Notes under the pieces: model-generated
Seen by the model: the letters and a program-made list of their open reading frames with translations, nothing else
What the model was told of the DNA's origin: nothing
The model's database searches: none
Translations under genes and position numbers: made by a program
Assembly (NCBI GenBank): GCA_027596035.1
Contig: JADGJA010000278.1
Span: forward strand, 1 to 26,462
Direction: 5' to 3'
Source: Thoreauomyces humboldtii
Lineage: Eukaryota > Chytridiomycota > Chytridiomycetes > Spizellomycetales > Powellomycetaceae
Length of the DNA: 26,462 nt
Part shown: one piece after another, positions 9,539 through 20,900 of the stretch
Numbering within the stretch: position 1 is the stretch's first letter
Layout: every line of letters begins with the position of its first letter

Positions 9539-10965
9539 CTACGCAACATCTTCGACCGGCGAGAGCAGCTCGGCAAGGGTGGTCGGAAGCGGGGCTCGAT
9601 TCGGTGGAACAAATCTGAGTCGAGCAGAGAACATCAGAAAGCATTCCCTGTCCAGAAAGCTTTTCGCCATCCCTTACCTCTCACGAGCATCCACTCCCAG
9701 GAGCACATCCTCGGTATAGAACCTGTCTTTAAGCTTCGCGTCCTCGAGGAACGGATAGCGGGCCAAGAAATCGAGGAAATCAGGTGTCTCGTCGTCATTC
9801 GACCTAGATCGAACGTCGTCTTGCACAGCGAGACGGACAAGGTGGAAGTAGAGACGGGTCATGGTTTCGTTGAAGGGGTGTTTGAGGAGATGGCCGTTCG
9901 TCTTGTTGTGGGAGAGGATCGCAGCTCTGTTATCAGAGAAAAAAAAGAGAGACGATTAGGTGCTAATGGCTCACAAAGCGTAGGTGTTGGTGAGCCATGC
10001 ATACCGAATTTTCACGTAAGCGGCTTCCTCCTGGTCCGGTGTGTCGCGGAGATAGTTCCACGCCATCCTTTTAAAGATTCGTCAGATGTGAACTCGCAAG
10101 ACAAGCCAAGCATTCCAGCCCATCTTGCTCACCGTAGATGTGCGCGATGCGTCCACTCTCTGATGGACAATGCCCCGTCCTCGATCTTGGTCATGAAGAC
10201 CTGATCTCCCACGCTCCTGTACTGACTCTCGTAGTATACCAAAGGCCCACCTTCCCTCTTTCTTCCGACCTTATCCGTATCCTTCTTACTTCCTCCAACG
10301 CCATGAACGATGCCGACTACCTCCCCGAACCAACACTGATGATCCCCGACCTCCACATGCTTGACGGCCCTGCAGATCAACACTCCCAGACAGTTGTGCA
10401 ATATGGGCAATCCCGTCCGATCGTCGACGTGATGCGGGAACGCCGACATGGTGGGTTGGGTGGCTGGAGACGAGAATGCCAGGGAGTGGGTGGTTTGTTG
10501 GGATGCGAGGACGTGGACTGCGAAATGTTGGGACGGGTCTGACGTGAGGACGGCCGAGGTGCGCGATGGGGATCGTACGCAGAAGGATACGATGGGCGGT
10601 GTGAGGGATACGGATGTGAAGGAGCTGCAGGTCGTTCCGAGGTAGGAGGTGGAGGTGGAGGGCGTCTTGAAGGTCACTACCACCACTGTTAAGTGAAAGT
10701 GAACATGAGAAGCTTGTCAGTCAAAGGAACGTGGTGCAGGGTTGAAGATGGAAAGAGGCCTTGGATGCAACCTTTATACGGCACCTTGGGACGGCACCTT
10801 GCGCATTATGCTCTTGAGATCTCTAGGGGCGACCTGTGTGGTCGGCATCTCTTCTTTCGAACGGTTTAGCGGGGAGGTTGCAGCGTAGCTTCGTAGATGG
10901 GATTTGCAGTACTGCGGTACTGGCGATAACGGTAGTATATTCGGCCTCCACCAAAGGCGCACCAT
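9539..10965 (-). CDS. Flavin reductase-like (FMN-binding split-barrel) protein, mitochondrial-type
   Basis: Likely FMN-dependent flavin:NAD(P)H reductase-fold protein. Five exons: 10965-10785, 10685-10133, 10067-10005, 9926-9678, 9614-9539. All phases agree and the introns (99, 65, 78, 63 nt) have canonical ends; 373 aa. Residues 1-39 (MVRLWWRPNILPLSPV...) are rich in Arg/Ser and free of acids until the end, like a mitochondrial presequence. An internal ATG at 10848 (MPTTQVAPRDLKSIMRKVP) would remove it. The domain begins RKVPSQVVVVTF and contains the substrate loop (LGTTCSSFTSVSLTPPIVSF), SPSRTS, FAVHVL and the GDHQCWFGEVV block before GPLVYYESQYR. The C-terminal ~130 residues are a helical extension seen in fungal members. 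It is divergent from PPE1 with about 200 bases between start codons. Confidence 0.85.
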
Positions 10966-11164
10966 GCCAGGACGACCTATCCTTGGTACCATGCTGCACT
11001 GCTCTTGACAACCAGGGGGCTGCTTGTCCTGCACAGAATTCTCAGCGGAGTGCATGTGCTGTGCTGGCTCCGCGTTGCAAAAAGGTTGAGGGTCCGAGAT
11101 CTTCGGACAACATGCAGTCATACCCTCTCGTCCCGATCTGGCGAAAACAACCTTGAGCAGCAGC

Positions 11165-12742
11165 ATGATGGAGAACTTCAAACGACCACCACCACTTCCT
11201 GCAACGCATCCCGCAGCCGCTCGCAAAGGCACAGAGTTCAGGTGATTCTTCTCTTGGTTGTTGTTGTAAAATTCCGGCCAGATTCTCACCGCTCGCTCCT
11301 CCTTCCAGCTCGCCCGAAGCAACCGCGGCAAACCCCACGGCCTCTGCCTCAAGTTACTTCGAGACATGTCAAGACTTGGAGGTGCCTGCCTCGGGAGGAA
11401 CATTCCGCGTGTACCAGACGGGAACAGGAACGGAAGGCACTCTGTTCGTCCTGCACCATGGCGCAGGTCATACTGCTCTGTCCTGGGCGCTGGTCGCTAA
11501 GCTTCTGAAGGAGAAACCGGGAGCATGTTCTGCTCTGTCCTACGACTGTCGCGCGCACGGTATGAAGATCCCGTCGCTCGGGACTTCTGGTTGTTGACCT
11601 AGCTGCTAAAACGGATCCGCTCCGTGTCCAGGAAGTACCCGCACGAACGACGACGGTAACCTCAGTCTCACGCAGCTCGCACAAGATTTGATCAACGTGG
11701 TCGACGCTGCATTCGAGAAAGCACCATCAGAGATCGTCCTTGTCGGACATAGGTGGGCGCCGAGATCGACCCTCGCGTTTCGTGCCGGAGGCTAAGGGGC
11801 CCCCTTCCTTCGATAGCATGGGAGGAGCTGTTGTCGTAGAAGCTGCAACCGTTCGGAAGTGGAAGGGCCTGCTAGGAGTCGTTGCAGTGGATGTCGTTGA
11901 AGGTCCGACGTGGTTGCCTAGACCGAGAGACGCGGGAAAGTCCTGATTCGGCGTGTTCAACAGGCACCGCGATGGACTCTTTAGCTCACATGGAGATCTA
12001 CATCCGGAATCGACCGGCATCCTTCACATCTGTTCAGCACGCTATTGAGTGGAGGTGAGCGGGTCTCTATTTGGAACTGATTGCCTACAATCGTCTGACC
12101 AGTCAACACAGTTTATCGTCGCAGCTCTCGAATCCTGAATCGGCGCGAGTCTCGGTGCCATCTCAACTGGAACCACGACCGCAACCCGGAGGAGAGATCC
12201 GATATTTCTGGCGAACAGATCTGGCTGCCAGCCAAGGATACTGGAAAGGTGAGGAGATTAAAGGCGCAGCAACTACTTCCTTCGTGGATGAAAAAGTTCA
12301 CTCTGAATGCTTGCCAGGATGGTTCCAGGATCTTTCCTCCAAGTTTCTTGCGGTGCGGGCCTCGCGATTGCTGATTCTTGCAGGTTAGAAGCCCAACAAG
12401 AGACGACATCCTTGTACGGATGAAACAGAAGCTCATATATATCGTTTCATATCTCACAGGCACGGACCGGCTTGATACACCGCTGACCATCGGCCAGATG
12501 CAAGGAAAATATCAGCTGGTGTTGTACCCCGAGTCCGGGCACGCCATCCAGGTTAGCACAGGCATCACATCTTCGTCTCGCTTTTGCCTCTTTCCTGATT
12601 CGGTTGGGGGACTATTTAGGAAGATGCGCCCGAAAAAGTAGCCGCCACTCTTTGGGAATTTTGGCAACGGAATGGCCCGGGTAAGGTCATCAAGCGGTTT
12701 CCAATCCCAGTTCGACTCGCCGTATCAGAAGAAGCACACTAG
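11165..12742 (+). CDS. PPE1: Protein phosphatase methylesterase 1
   Basis: Alpha/beta-hydrolase that removes the methyl ester from the C-terminal Leu of the PP2A catalytic subunit. Nine exons: 11165-11241, 11309-11559, 11632-11752, 11817-11902, 11964-12054, 12112-12248, 12318-12383, 12460-12551, 12620-12742. All phases match; introns are 57-76 nt; total 347 aa. Catalytic residues: Ser150 in GHSMGG, whose codon is split by intron 3; Asp175 in VVAVDVVEG; His304 in SGHAIQ. The Ser-Asp spacing of 25 matches what I recall for human PPME1. Other family blocks are [11 protein letters not shown] (oxyanion side), [13 protein letters not shown], and [15 protein letters not shown]. The long acidic insertion of the human enzyme is absent. 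It is convergent with DNAAF3, with stops 79 bases apart. Identification is very secure. Confidence 0.95.
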
Positions 12743-12821
12743 GAGCGGGTGGTCTGCCAAGAAACAAACAATATTCAATTTGGTAATTTACAATGGTGTT
12801 CGACAACTCGTGCGGATCTGT

Positions 12822-14557
12822 TCATACGGCAGTCACCATGCCAGCGCCTGATCGGGAGGCTGATCGGGTGGCCAAGCCGCTTCTGGCCGCATCCAGTTTG
12901 AACAAAAGATGGTCGGGGTCGACCCCGCTTCCGACTTGCCAACGGTCCTCGGTAGCGAGCCCCGCTTCCTCTGCCATTTGCGTCACGCGCTTGACGTACT
13001 CGGCCGTCTGCCCTTTCGTAAAGTCTAGAACGAACCTTTTCGATGCGAGGAACAGATAGCTCGTTAATACAGAAGACAGAAAACGAAAGGACAAAATAAA
13101 GACGAACTTTGCCGCCTCCACGACCATCACCGCACCCTCGACCTGGTCGTGCTCTGGTTTCGCGAGATGAGGAAGGAGTTCCGGAACCCGGGCCGCCAAT
13201 GCACTGGCCACGAAGATCCGATCAAAACCTTCCGGAAAACTCCGTGACAACTTATCCAGCGCTGCAAGAGTCCCGATGTGGATAGCCACCTCAGGCCCGC
13301 CTTCCACGACAGCAGAAGCGACGTCAGACACCTGCGTGATACCGCTACCCTTCTGCTCCACCTCCTCATCGTACGAAGGCGTCACCGTCGAAGTCTCCCA
13401 CTCCCTTCGTGCTGCCTTCAGGTTCCAAAGACAGACATCCCTCACCCCAATCACCCTCTTCCTGTCCTCCTCCCTCAGCAACCGTTTATCCTCACTGTCC
13501 AACCCCCAAGCACAGAAAGGTCCGACGGCGACGTCGGAAAACACGCCCCACTTGGCGACTCCACATCCATCCCCGTCCTTCATGACATCGACGGTAGCGA
13601 GGGTCCGGTTGGCATCGGTGCCCACCGCCGATCGGACAGGGAAACCGACACCCGAGGCTCGAAACTCGGCGAACGCTTCAGCGTCGATGGAGGGCGCAAG
13701 TCTTCGGACCTTCATGTTGAAATCCCAGTCCACGACGGCTTCCCGGGAGTCGTACCGGTTTCCGTACAGACGTCGCAATCGGGCGTCCCACATGGCGGAC
13801 GCGTCGAACCGCTTCTTGCTGGATCGGAAGAAGTCGAACGCGGAATCGAGGTCGTCCTTTTCTCGGAACTTCAAGAGGTTCGACGATAGCGTGATGCCCG
13901 GTGCGAGGCTGGATGTGGGGGAGGCGGAGAGGGTGGACATGAAGTGTGCGCATCGTGTGCGGACGTGGGAGGTGGTGGAGGACCGGACGAGCAAATTGCC
14001 GTAGAGTTCGAGGAAGAGGGAGGCGCGGTCGTCCGTTCCCACTTCCGATTGGGAGAACATGACGTCGAGAAGGAGGATGGTACGGGCCAATGCGGATATC
14101 TGAGACTCCAGGACCACAAACTTGAGCAGAACAAAGAGAGCAAAAAGATGTTTTCGTCAGCGAGTGCAACTTTATGCAGACATTCTTCTGCTCTCTCTAC
14201 CTCGATTCGTCTCCGCCCTTTCCTCCAGGCTCTGGCTACCGTCTTGATGATATGTGCCGGATCGCTCGCCCCCAGTATCAAGATGCGCAGTGGACGTTCT
14301 GATCATGGCATCAGGCTCCGTCAAGGTTTGCCTTTTCGACATGGCAGTCCCCTATCTTCTTACGTTCAGGCTCGACATGCTGTTTGCAGCCGAGTGTTTT
14401 GCCATCCCTTTCCGCGTGTGCCGTGGCTGGAAGATCGAGCGGAGATGTGAGCAAATTGGCCCGGGAAAGTCATTCATATGACTTTTTTCTCACATAAGTC
14501 ATTAAAGTCTATTCCACGAGAGAGACTCCACGTCGACGTTGTGCCAAGTCCCTCCAT
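12822..14557 (-). CDS. DNAAF3: Dynein axonemal assembly factor 3 homologue
   Basis: Cytoplasmic factor needed to preassemble axonemal dynein arms (Chlamydomonas PF22). Five exons: 14557-14494, 14426-14364, 14298-14201, 14120-13108, 13035-12822. All phases fit; introns are 67, 65, 80 and 72 nt; total 483 aa. It starts MEGLGTTSTWSLSRGIDFNDL, compatible with the family's WGxSPAxDL opening. The Rossmann-like strand RILILGASDPAHIIKT (about 47-62) and the RRIEFVVLE block across intron 3 align with DNAAF3. The strongest signature is at 186-212: WDARLRRLYGNRYDSREA followed by VDWDFNMK. LLKFREKDDL precedes it and GVFSDVAVGPF (267-277) follows. This resembles true DNAAF3 rather than the divergent DUF4470 proteins of Dikarya. 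Intron 4 is a multiple of three and stop-free, so it is easily mistaken for coding sequence. Confidence 0.9.
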
Positions 14558-14932
14558 CTCGTGTGCCTTTGACTTGACCTGAACTTTCTGTCTCCTTTTG
14601 CTGCGCGCCTGGATGTTTCGCGTCTCGTGTTTCCGAGAAGAAGCACTTCCTTGCTAACTAACTCATCAATCGACACAGCCACTCACACTCTGGACCCTTG
14701 CGTCTGGTCGACAGCGTGTCCCGACTCTGAGACCCAAACCCCAAAGCGGGGCCGTTGACGCTTCGCATGCTCTTGCGTTATATCGAATATATCGCTGATA
14801 GGTTCCGTGGAGCTTTTACCAGAAAGTAGAAGCAAAAGGTCACAGACGCCATCGTACTCCTCGTTAAACAACCTTTCGGGCTCGAAAATCAGTTCGAATT
14901 TTACGGAATCCGCAATCTCTCCATCTCCTCTC
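14558..14932. other. Divergent promoter region of DNAAF3 and the sacsin-like gene
   Basis: 375 bases between the two start codons. The plus frame in front of the sacsin ATG is open from an ATG at 14807 and Ser-rich, so a slightly longer N-terminus is possible. A minus-strand open frame (14683-14946) overlaps both and has no family motif. No clear TATA box was seen. Confidence 0.5.
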
Positions 14933-17900
14933 ATGTCGGAATTCAAGACAACCTTACCGACGCTAACTGAAGTACGGCCGGCCCGGCGTGTGCCATGCCA
15001 CTCTTAGCTGACTGCGTGAATTGAACAGTGGCTAGCAGGGTTACTGCAGAAGTATCCCGACGGTGTTCCGCCTCTCCTGGAACTGCTGCAAAACGCCGAC
15101 GATGCCGGCGCTGGTCAAGTCACGTTCACGATTGACATGCGATACCATCCCACTTCAGAACTCGTTGATCCGGGAATGAAGGACTACTGCGGACCAGCCC
15201 TTCTCTGTGGGAACGATAAGGTCCGTCTCATGCGTACCACATGTGGAGGTGTCCCGAGGTTGCGTCGCTGTCCGCTGACACATTTCCTCACATAGTTATG
15301 TACCGAGGACGACTTGCGGAGCATGACCACAATCGCCAGATCAAAGAAGCGATCCGAGCTTGGAAGTACCGGCAAGTTTGGGATCGGTTTCAACGCCGTG
15401 TACCATTGGGTGCGCACTCCCTTTCCCACATTCGGTCAAGAAAGTCAGCTGTCTAATATCGTTGGCTTTCCACAGACCGAGTGTCCGTCATTCATCACGG
15501 GTACTACCCTCTGCATCAGAGACCCTCACGAACGTACATTGACTGTTGCTGGTGGTAAACGGTACGGCAGTTAGCTGTGTCAATTCCCTGGAAATCTATA
15601 CCTGACATTTTATTCAGCTGGAATTTCACGGACCCCAACGAGCTGCCTCTGGACCAGCATGGCCAGCTCCAGTTATTTGCCACGGGCGACAAAATCGATT
15701 CTCGCAATGGCTATAATGGAACTCTCTTCCGTTTCCCGCTGAGAACCGAGAAACAGGCAGCGGAGTCCGATATCAAGAAATTTCCAACCGAAGGCAAGAA
15801 ATTCCTGGACGAGATATTTCCAATGTTTCAAGCCGAAGTCTCGCGCTGTCTGCTTTTTCTCAAGAACGTGAAAGAGGTTCTAGTGAGTCAGATACTGCCT
15901 GAAGACGAAACTTCGACTCTTCTCTATCGTACTGTCCTCGATGTCGACAAGGATCACATCCGACCAGGCAGGGCACTGGCTGACAGCATGGAAGGCCTCT
16001 TTGACCCGCAAGCAGACACATCATGTCTTTTGGAGCCTGCGGAACTATTTCTCAACGTCAACCAGTGGACCCGAGTTTCGGACGAGCTCGACTTCTACCG
16101 TTCGACCTGGTATGTCAAGCAAGCCATTAGAGGAGTCAAAGAAGCTAGTGAACTTGCGACCAAGTACAATCTAGACATTCGGAAATGCAAGCTTATTCCG
16201 TCGTGTGGAGTTACTGTGTGCATATCTCCGTTTACTCAATCGGGCGGCTGGCTCTTCTGTTCTCTGCCCCTGCCTATCAAGACCGATGTGCCCATGCATA
16301 TGAATGGCTACTTTTCGGTCAACGAGTCTCGTGATGCGCTCATCGGCGGGATCGATCTCGCAAAGGACTCCGAAAACCACGGTCTAAAACACTGGAACTT
16401 GTCCCTGCTTCGGCAGAACTGTGAGCTCTATGCTGAAGCAATCATAAGCATTGCCGCATCCGGCAAATTGGAAGATCATCCCTGGGGTCTGTGGCCGAAG
16501 GTTTCGACCGTGCGCTACGGCGCAGGCATCGAACTTGACATTCTCCATTCCGTCGTGAAGGCAATCCGTTCCGACTCGGCTTGCCTGCCTGTCGGAAATT
16601 CAACTTGGACGACCATCAGCTCAGGACTCCTGAGCGACACAGGCTTCGCCGGGCATCTAGAAGTGACAGAAGCCATGCTGAAGTTCAAAGTTCCAGTTCT
16701 CACACCTCCCGATGTGATCCGCGGCGCGCTAATCGGTGTGCACTCGATGGCGACATTGACCCCGAAGTTGCTTCGGTCGAAGATCTCCCTCGCGGACTGG
16801 GGCAAGCTCTCTACTCAGCGTGAGGTCTTACAATATGCTCTCAGCAACAGTACCTTCGAAGACAATAAGCATTGGCTAGCCGCCAGCAACCATGCTCTCA
16901 AGGCGTTGAGTATGGATCTGCTCCTCATGCTGTGGGAGGAGCTCGAAAACGCAAAAATCCCCGTCGAGTACCTGAAAGAGTTGTGGCTGCTTCGCACGAA
17001 CGAAGGAGCCCCTCTGTCCATCCATGACAGTGAATTGCTTTTCGAAGCTTCCACGAATTCTGCCGTTACCCGCCTTTTCGAAAGAGTAGGGAGCACCATC
17101 GTTGATAGCAAGCTGGTACAGCAAGTCCTAGTAAAGGCTGGATATATTCACTCTATGACGCCAATGACGCTTTTACAACTGGTTCGGTCTGAGAGCAGCT
17201 TGCTGCTGCTTGAAAATTTGACGGATGCTGAGAAAAACGACGTTCGGGACTTCTTGCGCCAAATTGCAGACTTACCCGCACATCGGGCTGCCCTTCGGTC
17301 TCCATGCTCTCAAGGCGTTGAGTATGGATCTGCTCCTCATGCTGTGGGAGGAGCTCGAAAACGCAAAAATCCCCGTCGAGTACCTGAAAGAGTTGTGGCT
17401 GCTTCGCACGAACGAAGGAGCCCCTCTGTCCATCCATGACAGTGAATTGCTTTTCGAAGCTTCCACGAATTCTGCCGTTACCCGCCTTTTCGAAAGAGTA
17501 GGGAGCACCATCGTTGATAGCAAGCTGGTACAGCAAGTCCTAGTAAAGGCTGGATATATTCACTCTATGACGCCAATGACGCTTTTACAACTGGTTCGGT
17601 CTGAGAGCAGCTTGCTGCTGCTTGAAAATTTGACGGATGCTGAGAAAAACGACGTTCGGGACTTCTTGCGCCAAATTGCAGACTTACCCGCACATCGGGC
17701 TGCCCTTCGGTCTCTGCGCCTCTGGCAGCGAGCTGAAACGCTTTCTTCCAAGCCCCGATACATCGCCCTTCAAGACAACCGCGAGATCTTCCTCTATGAT
17801 GAAAACACGGGTCCTATCATCACAGACGAGGTCGACTTTATCGATTGCAGTCGGGGTGAGGAAACGTTCGTTCGTGAGCTGGGAGTCAAACCAATCTCGA

Positions 17901-20900
17901 TGACCGAGTGGGTTGAGAAACATGTCATTCCCACGGTGATCAAAGGCGAATTGAAGCCTTGTGATGTTCAGGCTGTCTTCCGACACGTGCTGCCGCATCT
18001 GAAGGTAAGCGTCATCTATCGATTCTAAAGAATGACACGAGACTGATCCATTCACCCAGGTCATGTCGGACAAGAACTTGTGCCGCGAGCTCGCAAATAT
18101 TCCGGCAATTCCTGTTTCTAACGGCGAACTCCGGGCTTGCGCAGAGCTGTTCGACCCGCGTGACCCAGTTTTGCAGGTAATCTGGAAGGGCGGCGCCGAG
18201 TTCCCTGTCGCGGACTTTGCAGAGCCAGAGTGGCTTCGTTTATTGGAGTTGCTGGGACTCAAAGGATCCCTCAACCGCAACGACGTCGCGCGAGTCATCG
18301 CTGCGATCGAGAAATCCGGAGTTCCCGACCTTGAGCGCTCGAAGGCTTTAGCGGAACACGTGTCAGACCATGTATCGGATTTAATCCCTAGAGGTTCCCC
18401 TTTCGACGAATTCACGAAGCGCCTGACAGAAGGGCGCTGGCTTCCTATTGACGGCGATGCCAACGGTCTGACCTGCACTTCGGAAAGTCGTCCGCACGCC
18501 GAAAAAGATCTGGTCGATTTGACATCGCCGGTAATTCACAAGGACGTTGAGTTCTGGGGCAAAGCCAAGGAGATACTCGGGTGGCATAGACCTGTCCCCT
18601 TGACTCGATTGTGTGCGCAACTGGATCAGGCCCTACTAGATCTCAGGCAAATTGACAATCTGCGTCGAATCGATGCTGTTTATGAACACTTAGCCGAGCA
18701 GTTGAAAAAGTACGTGTCAGGTTACTCAGCCGATGCTATTAAAGAAGCTACCAAATCTCGCTCGTGGATCTGCAAAGAAGGTGTAAGCTGGCCATTACAC
18801 CAAGTGCTGTGGGAGCTGCCGGACGGCTTGGATCTGAAACCAAAGTAGATTGATCTTCCAAGCGAGTACAAGTCTGGGGCGAAGGGAGTGCTGTTCAAAA
18901 ACCTCGTTCGTGCGTCACTTACTGCAGAAGAGATCTACGCTATTCTGGCCGATCAGAAAGGAACAACCCTCTCGGATTCCCATGCTGTCCATCGGGCAAT
19001 TAATATCTTGGAGTGCTCGTACAAGAACTTAAAGCCAAGCCCAAAGCAATGGGTAGTTCCCGCCAAAGACAGCGTCCTGTACTCAAACGAAAAGCTGCTG
19101 TACGATGATCGAGTCGGTACGAAAAGGAGCCAAACCTGGGAGACCGGCGATAGCTCTGGCCAGCATTTGTGGGCACATCGTTTCATTGATGCGTCACTTG
19201 CCAAAAAGCTCGGTATATGCACTGAACTCTATTGAATGCTTTGGAGAATCCTTCGGCCAGAACGAGTCACGTACTACTCGGTGAGCACCAATAAAACTTT
19301 GTGAGCAAATGTGAGCTTCACGCTAATAACAGTATCAAACAGACTAGGGAACTTGCAAAGGGATTATGGGATTTCAGCGATTCCAATGGAGATGATTGCG
19401 AATGCGGATGGTACAGTGGCGTTTGAAGAGTTCTGAAGTTATGAAATTAATACGACCTTGTTGTTTGCAGATTGCGGAACTGCTAAAGAAGTCGTGTTCG
19501 TTTTGGATGTCCGAACGGCACCAGGGAATCAGCGCTACGTCAAAGGACCTATTGAAACCGGCCCTACGCTTTGGGTTTACAATGATGGTCAGTGGCCTTA
19601 ACATTTAATTTAATTCATCCGAGAGCTTACGTGGAGCTACAGGCATCTTTTCGGAGAAGGACTTCGAAGGATTGGCCAATCTCGGCTTCGGGAGCAAGCA
19701 CACGGATGCAACCCGAATTGGAAGATTTGGTCTTGGTAAGTATTGCACATACTTGAGGTTCACTCAAGTGACCCATTTTCACATACATTATTACAGGGGC
19801 TTCGTCGGTGTATGCTATCACGGATATTCCAAGTCTTGTGTCAGCCGATACCTTTGTCATCATAGATCCTCATGAGAAGCATCTGCCCAGCTCGCCTCGC
19901 AAGCCTGCTCAGCCTGGTACGAAGATCCGAGAGCTTGCTAGCTCGGATTCGCTGAGGAGATATCCGGACCAGTTCCAGCCATTTCAGGATGTTATTCCGG
20001 AGTTCCGACTAGACGACGCAAATTCCATGGGAACCCTTTGGCGGCTGCCTTTGCGAAAGTCGCCCGAGAGTCTTATCGCTCAGGAAATCATAACCATCGG
20101 GGTCATCGAGGACTTGATGAAACAGTTGAAGTCCCAGATTTTTGGGTAAGTGCCTCACGCCAATGAGGGCAGTGGAATCGTTCGGCAGGCTAACCCTTTA
20201 CGAAAGCCTGTTTTTGTTCCTGCAAAGAATTGAGCGTATTACGGTCGTCAAATTATCGGGGAGCATGAAATCTTCGACTCGCGAAGTGTTGTGGAAGGCA
20301 GAGCTGCCAGATTTGGACGATCGGACCAGAGAACTTCGCTCCTGCCTCAACTCCTTCGAAGCAGGAGGGAATACAAAATCAACTAATCCTGCCGCACCTG
20401 CTGCAAGTCCTATAACAAACGTCTTTAATCTTCGCATTTCTCTGGATGACTTTGCAGCCACTTTCGCAAAGCACACTGAAAGGAGTTTCCGCGTGTGTAC
20501 TGGACTCGGTTCTATCGACGAGCATGGCGATCTGGCAAAGTTTGCACGAAGGCATCGATTGCGCCCTGTAGCTGGCATCGCCGTCCAGCATCCTGACGAT
20601 CACGAACCCACACTGCAGGGCAGGGCTTTATTCTCATTCCTGCCACTTCCAGTCCTGACTCCTGAATTCGGAGGGGGTTTATTCCTGGTTAGTTGATAAT
20701 GAATCTGAAAATCAAGGTGCTTGCAACTCTAACACATTTCGTAGAACGGATCTTTCGCGCTAGACAGCAGTCGTAAACATCTGTGGCTTTCGAGTGGAAA
20801 CCAACCCGGAAACGAAAGGACGGACGACGAGTTGAAGTGCGAATGGAACAACCTTCTCTTGACCTCACTGCTGCCATCACTCGGTGCTGAGCTCCTCCAA

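Noticed and set aside
10774..11403. 209-aa minus-strand frame overlapping PPE1 exon 1-2
   Set aside because: Only its C-terminal part is real, as exon 1 of the flavin reductase-like gene. The rest is antisense to PPE1 coding exons.
13276..14004. Plus-strand 242-aa and 203-aa frames opposite DNAAF3
   Set aside because: They are antisense shadows of DNAAF3 exon 4, which carries the family motifs.
14683..14946. 87-aa minus-strand frame in the divergent spacer
   Set aside because: It overlaps sacsin exon 1 and shows no motif or splice link to DNAAF3, whose ATG at 14557 lies downstream on the same strand and starts a phase-consistent five-exon model.
16890..17714. The 412-bp repeat as a mobile element or protein repeat domain
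   Set aside because: No terminal repeats or target-site duplication, and the unit is not a multiple of three, so it is neither an insertion of foreign DNA nor an in-frame protein repeat.
18846..18848. Reassigned TAG codon (alternative nuclear code)
   Set aside because: The PPE1 and flavin reductase-like genes in this window terminate at TAG, so TAG acts as a normal stop here.
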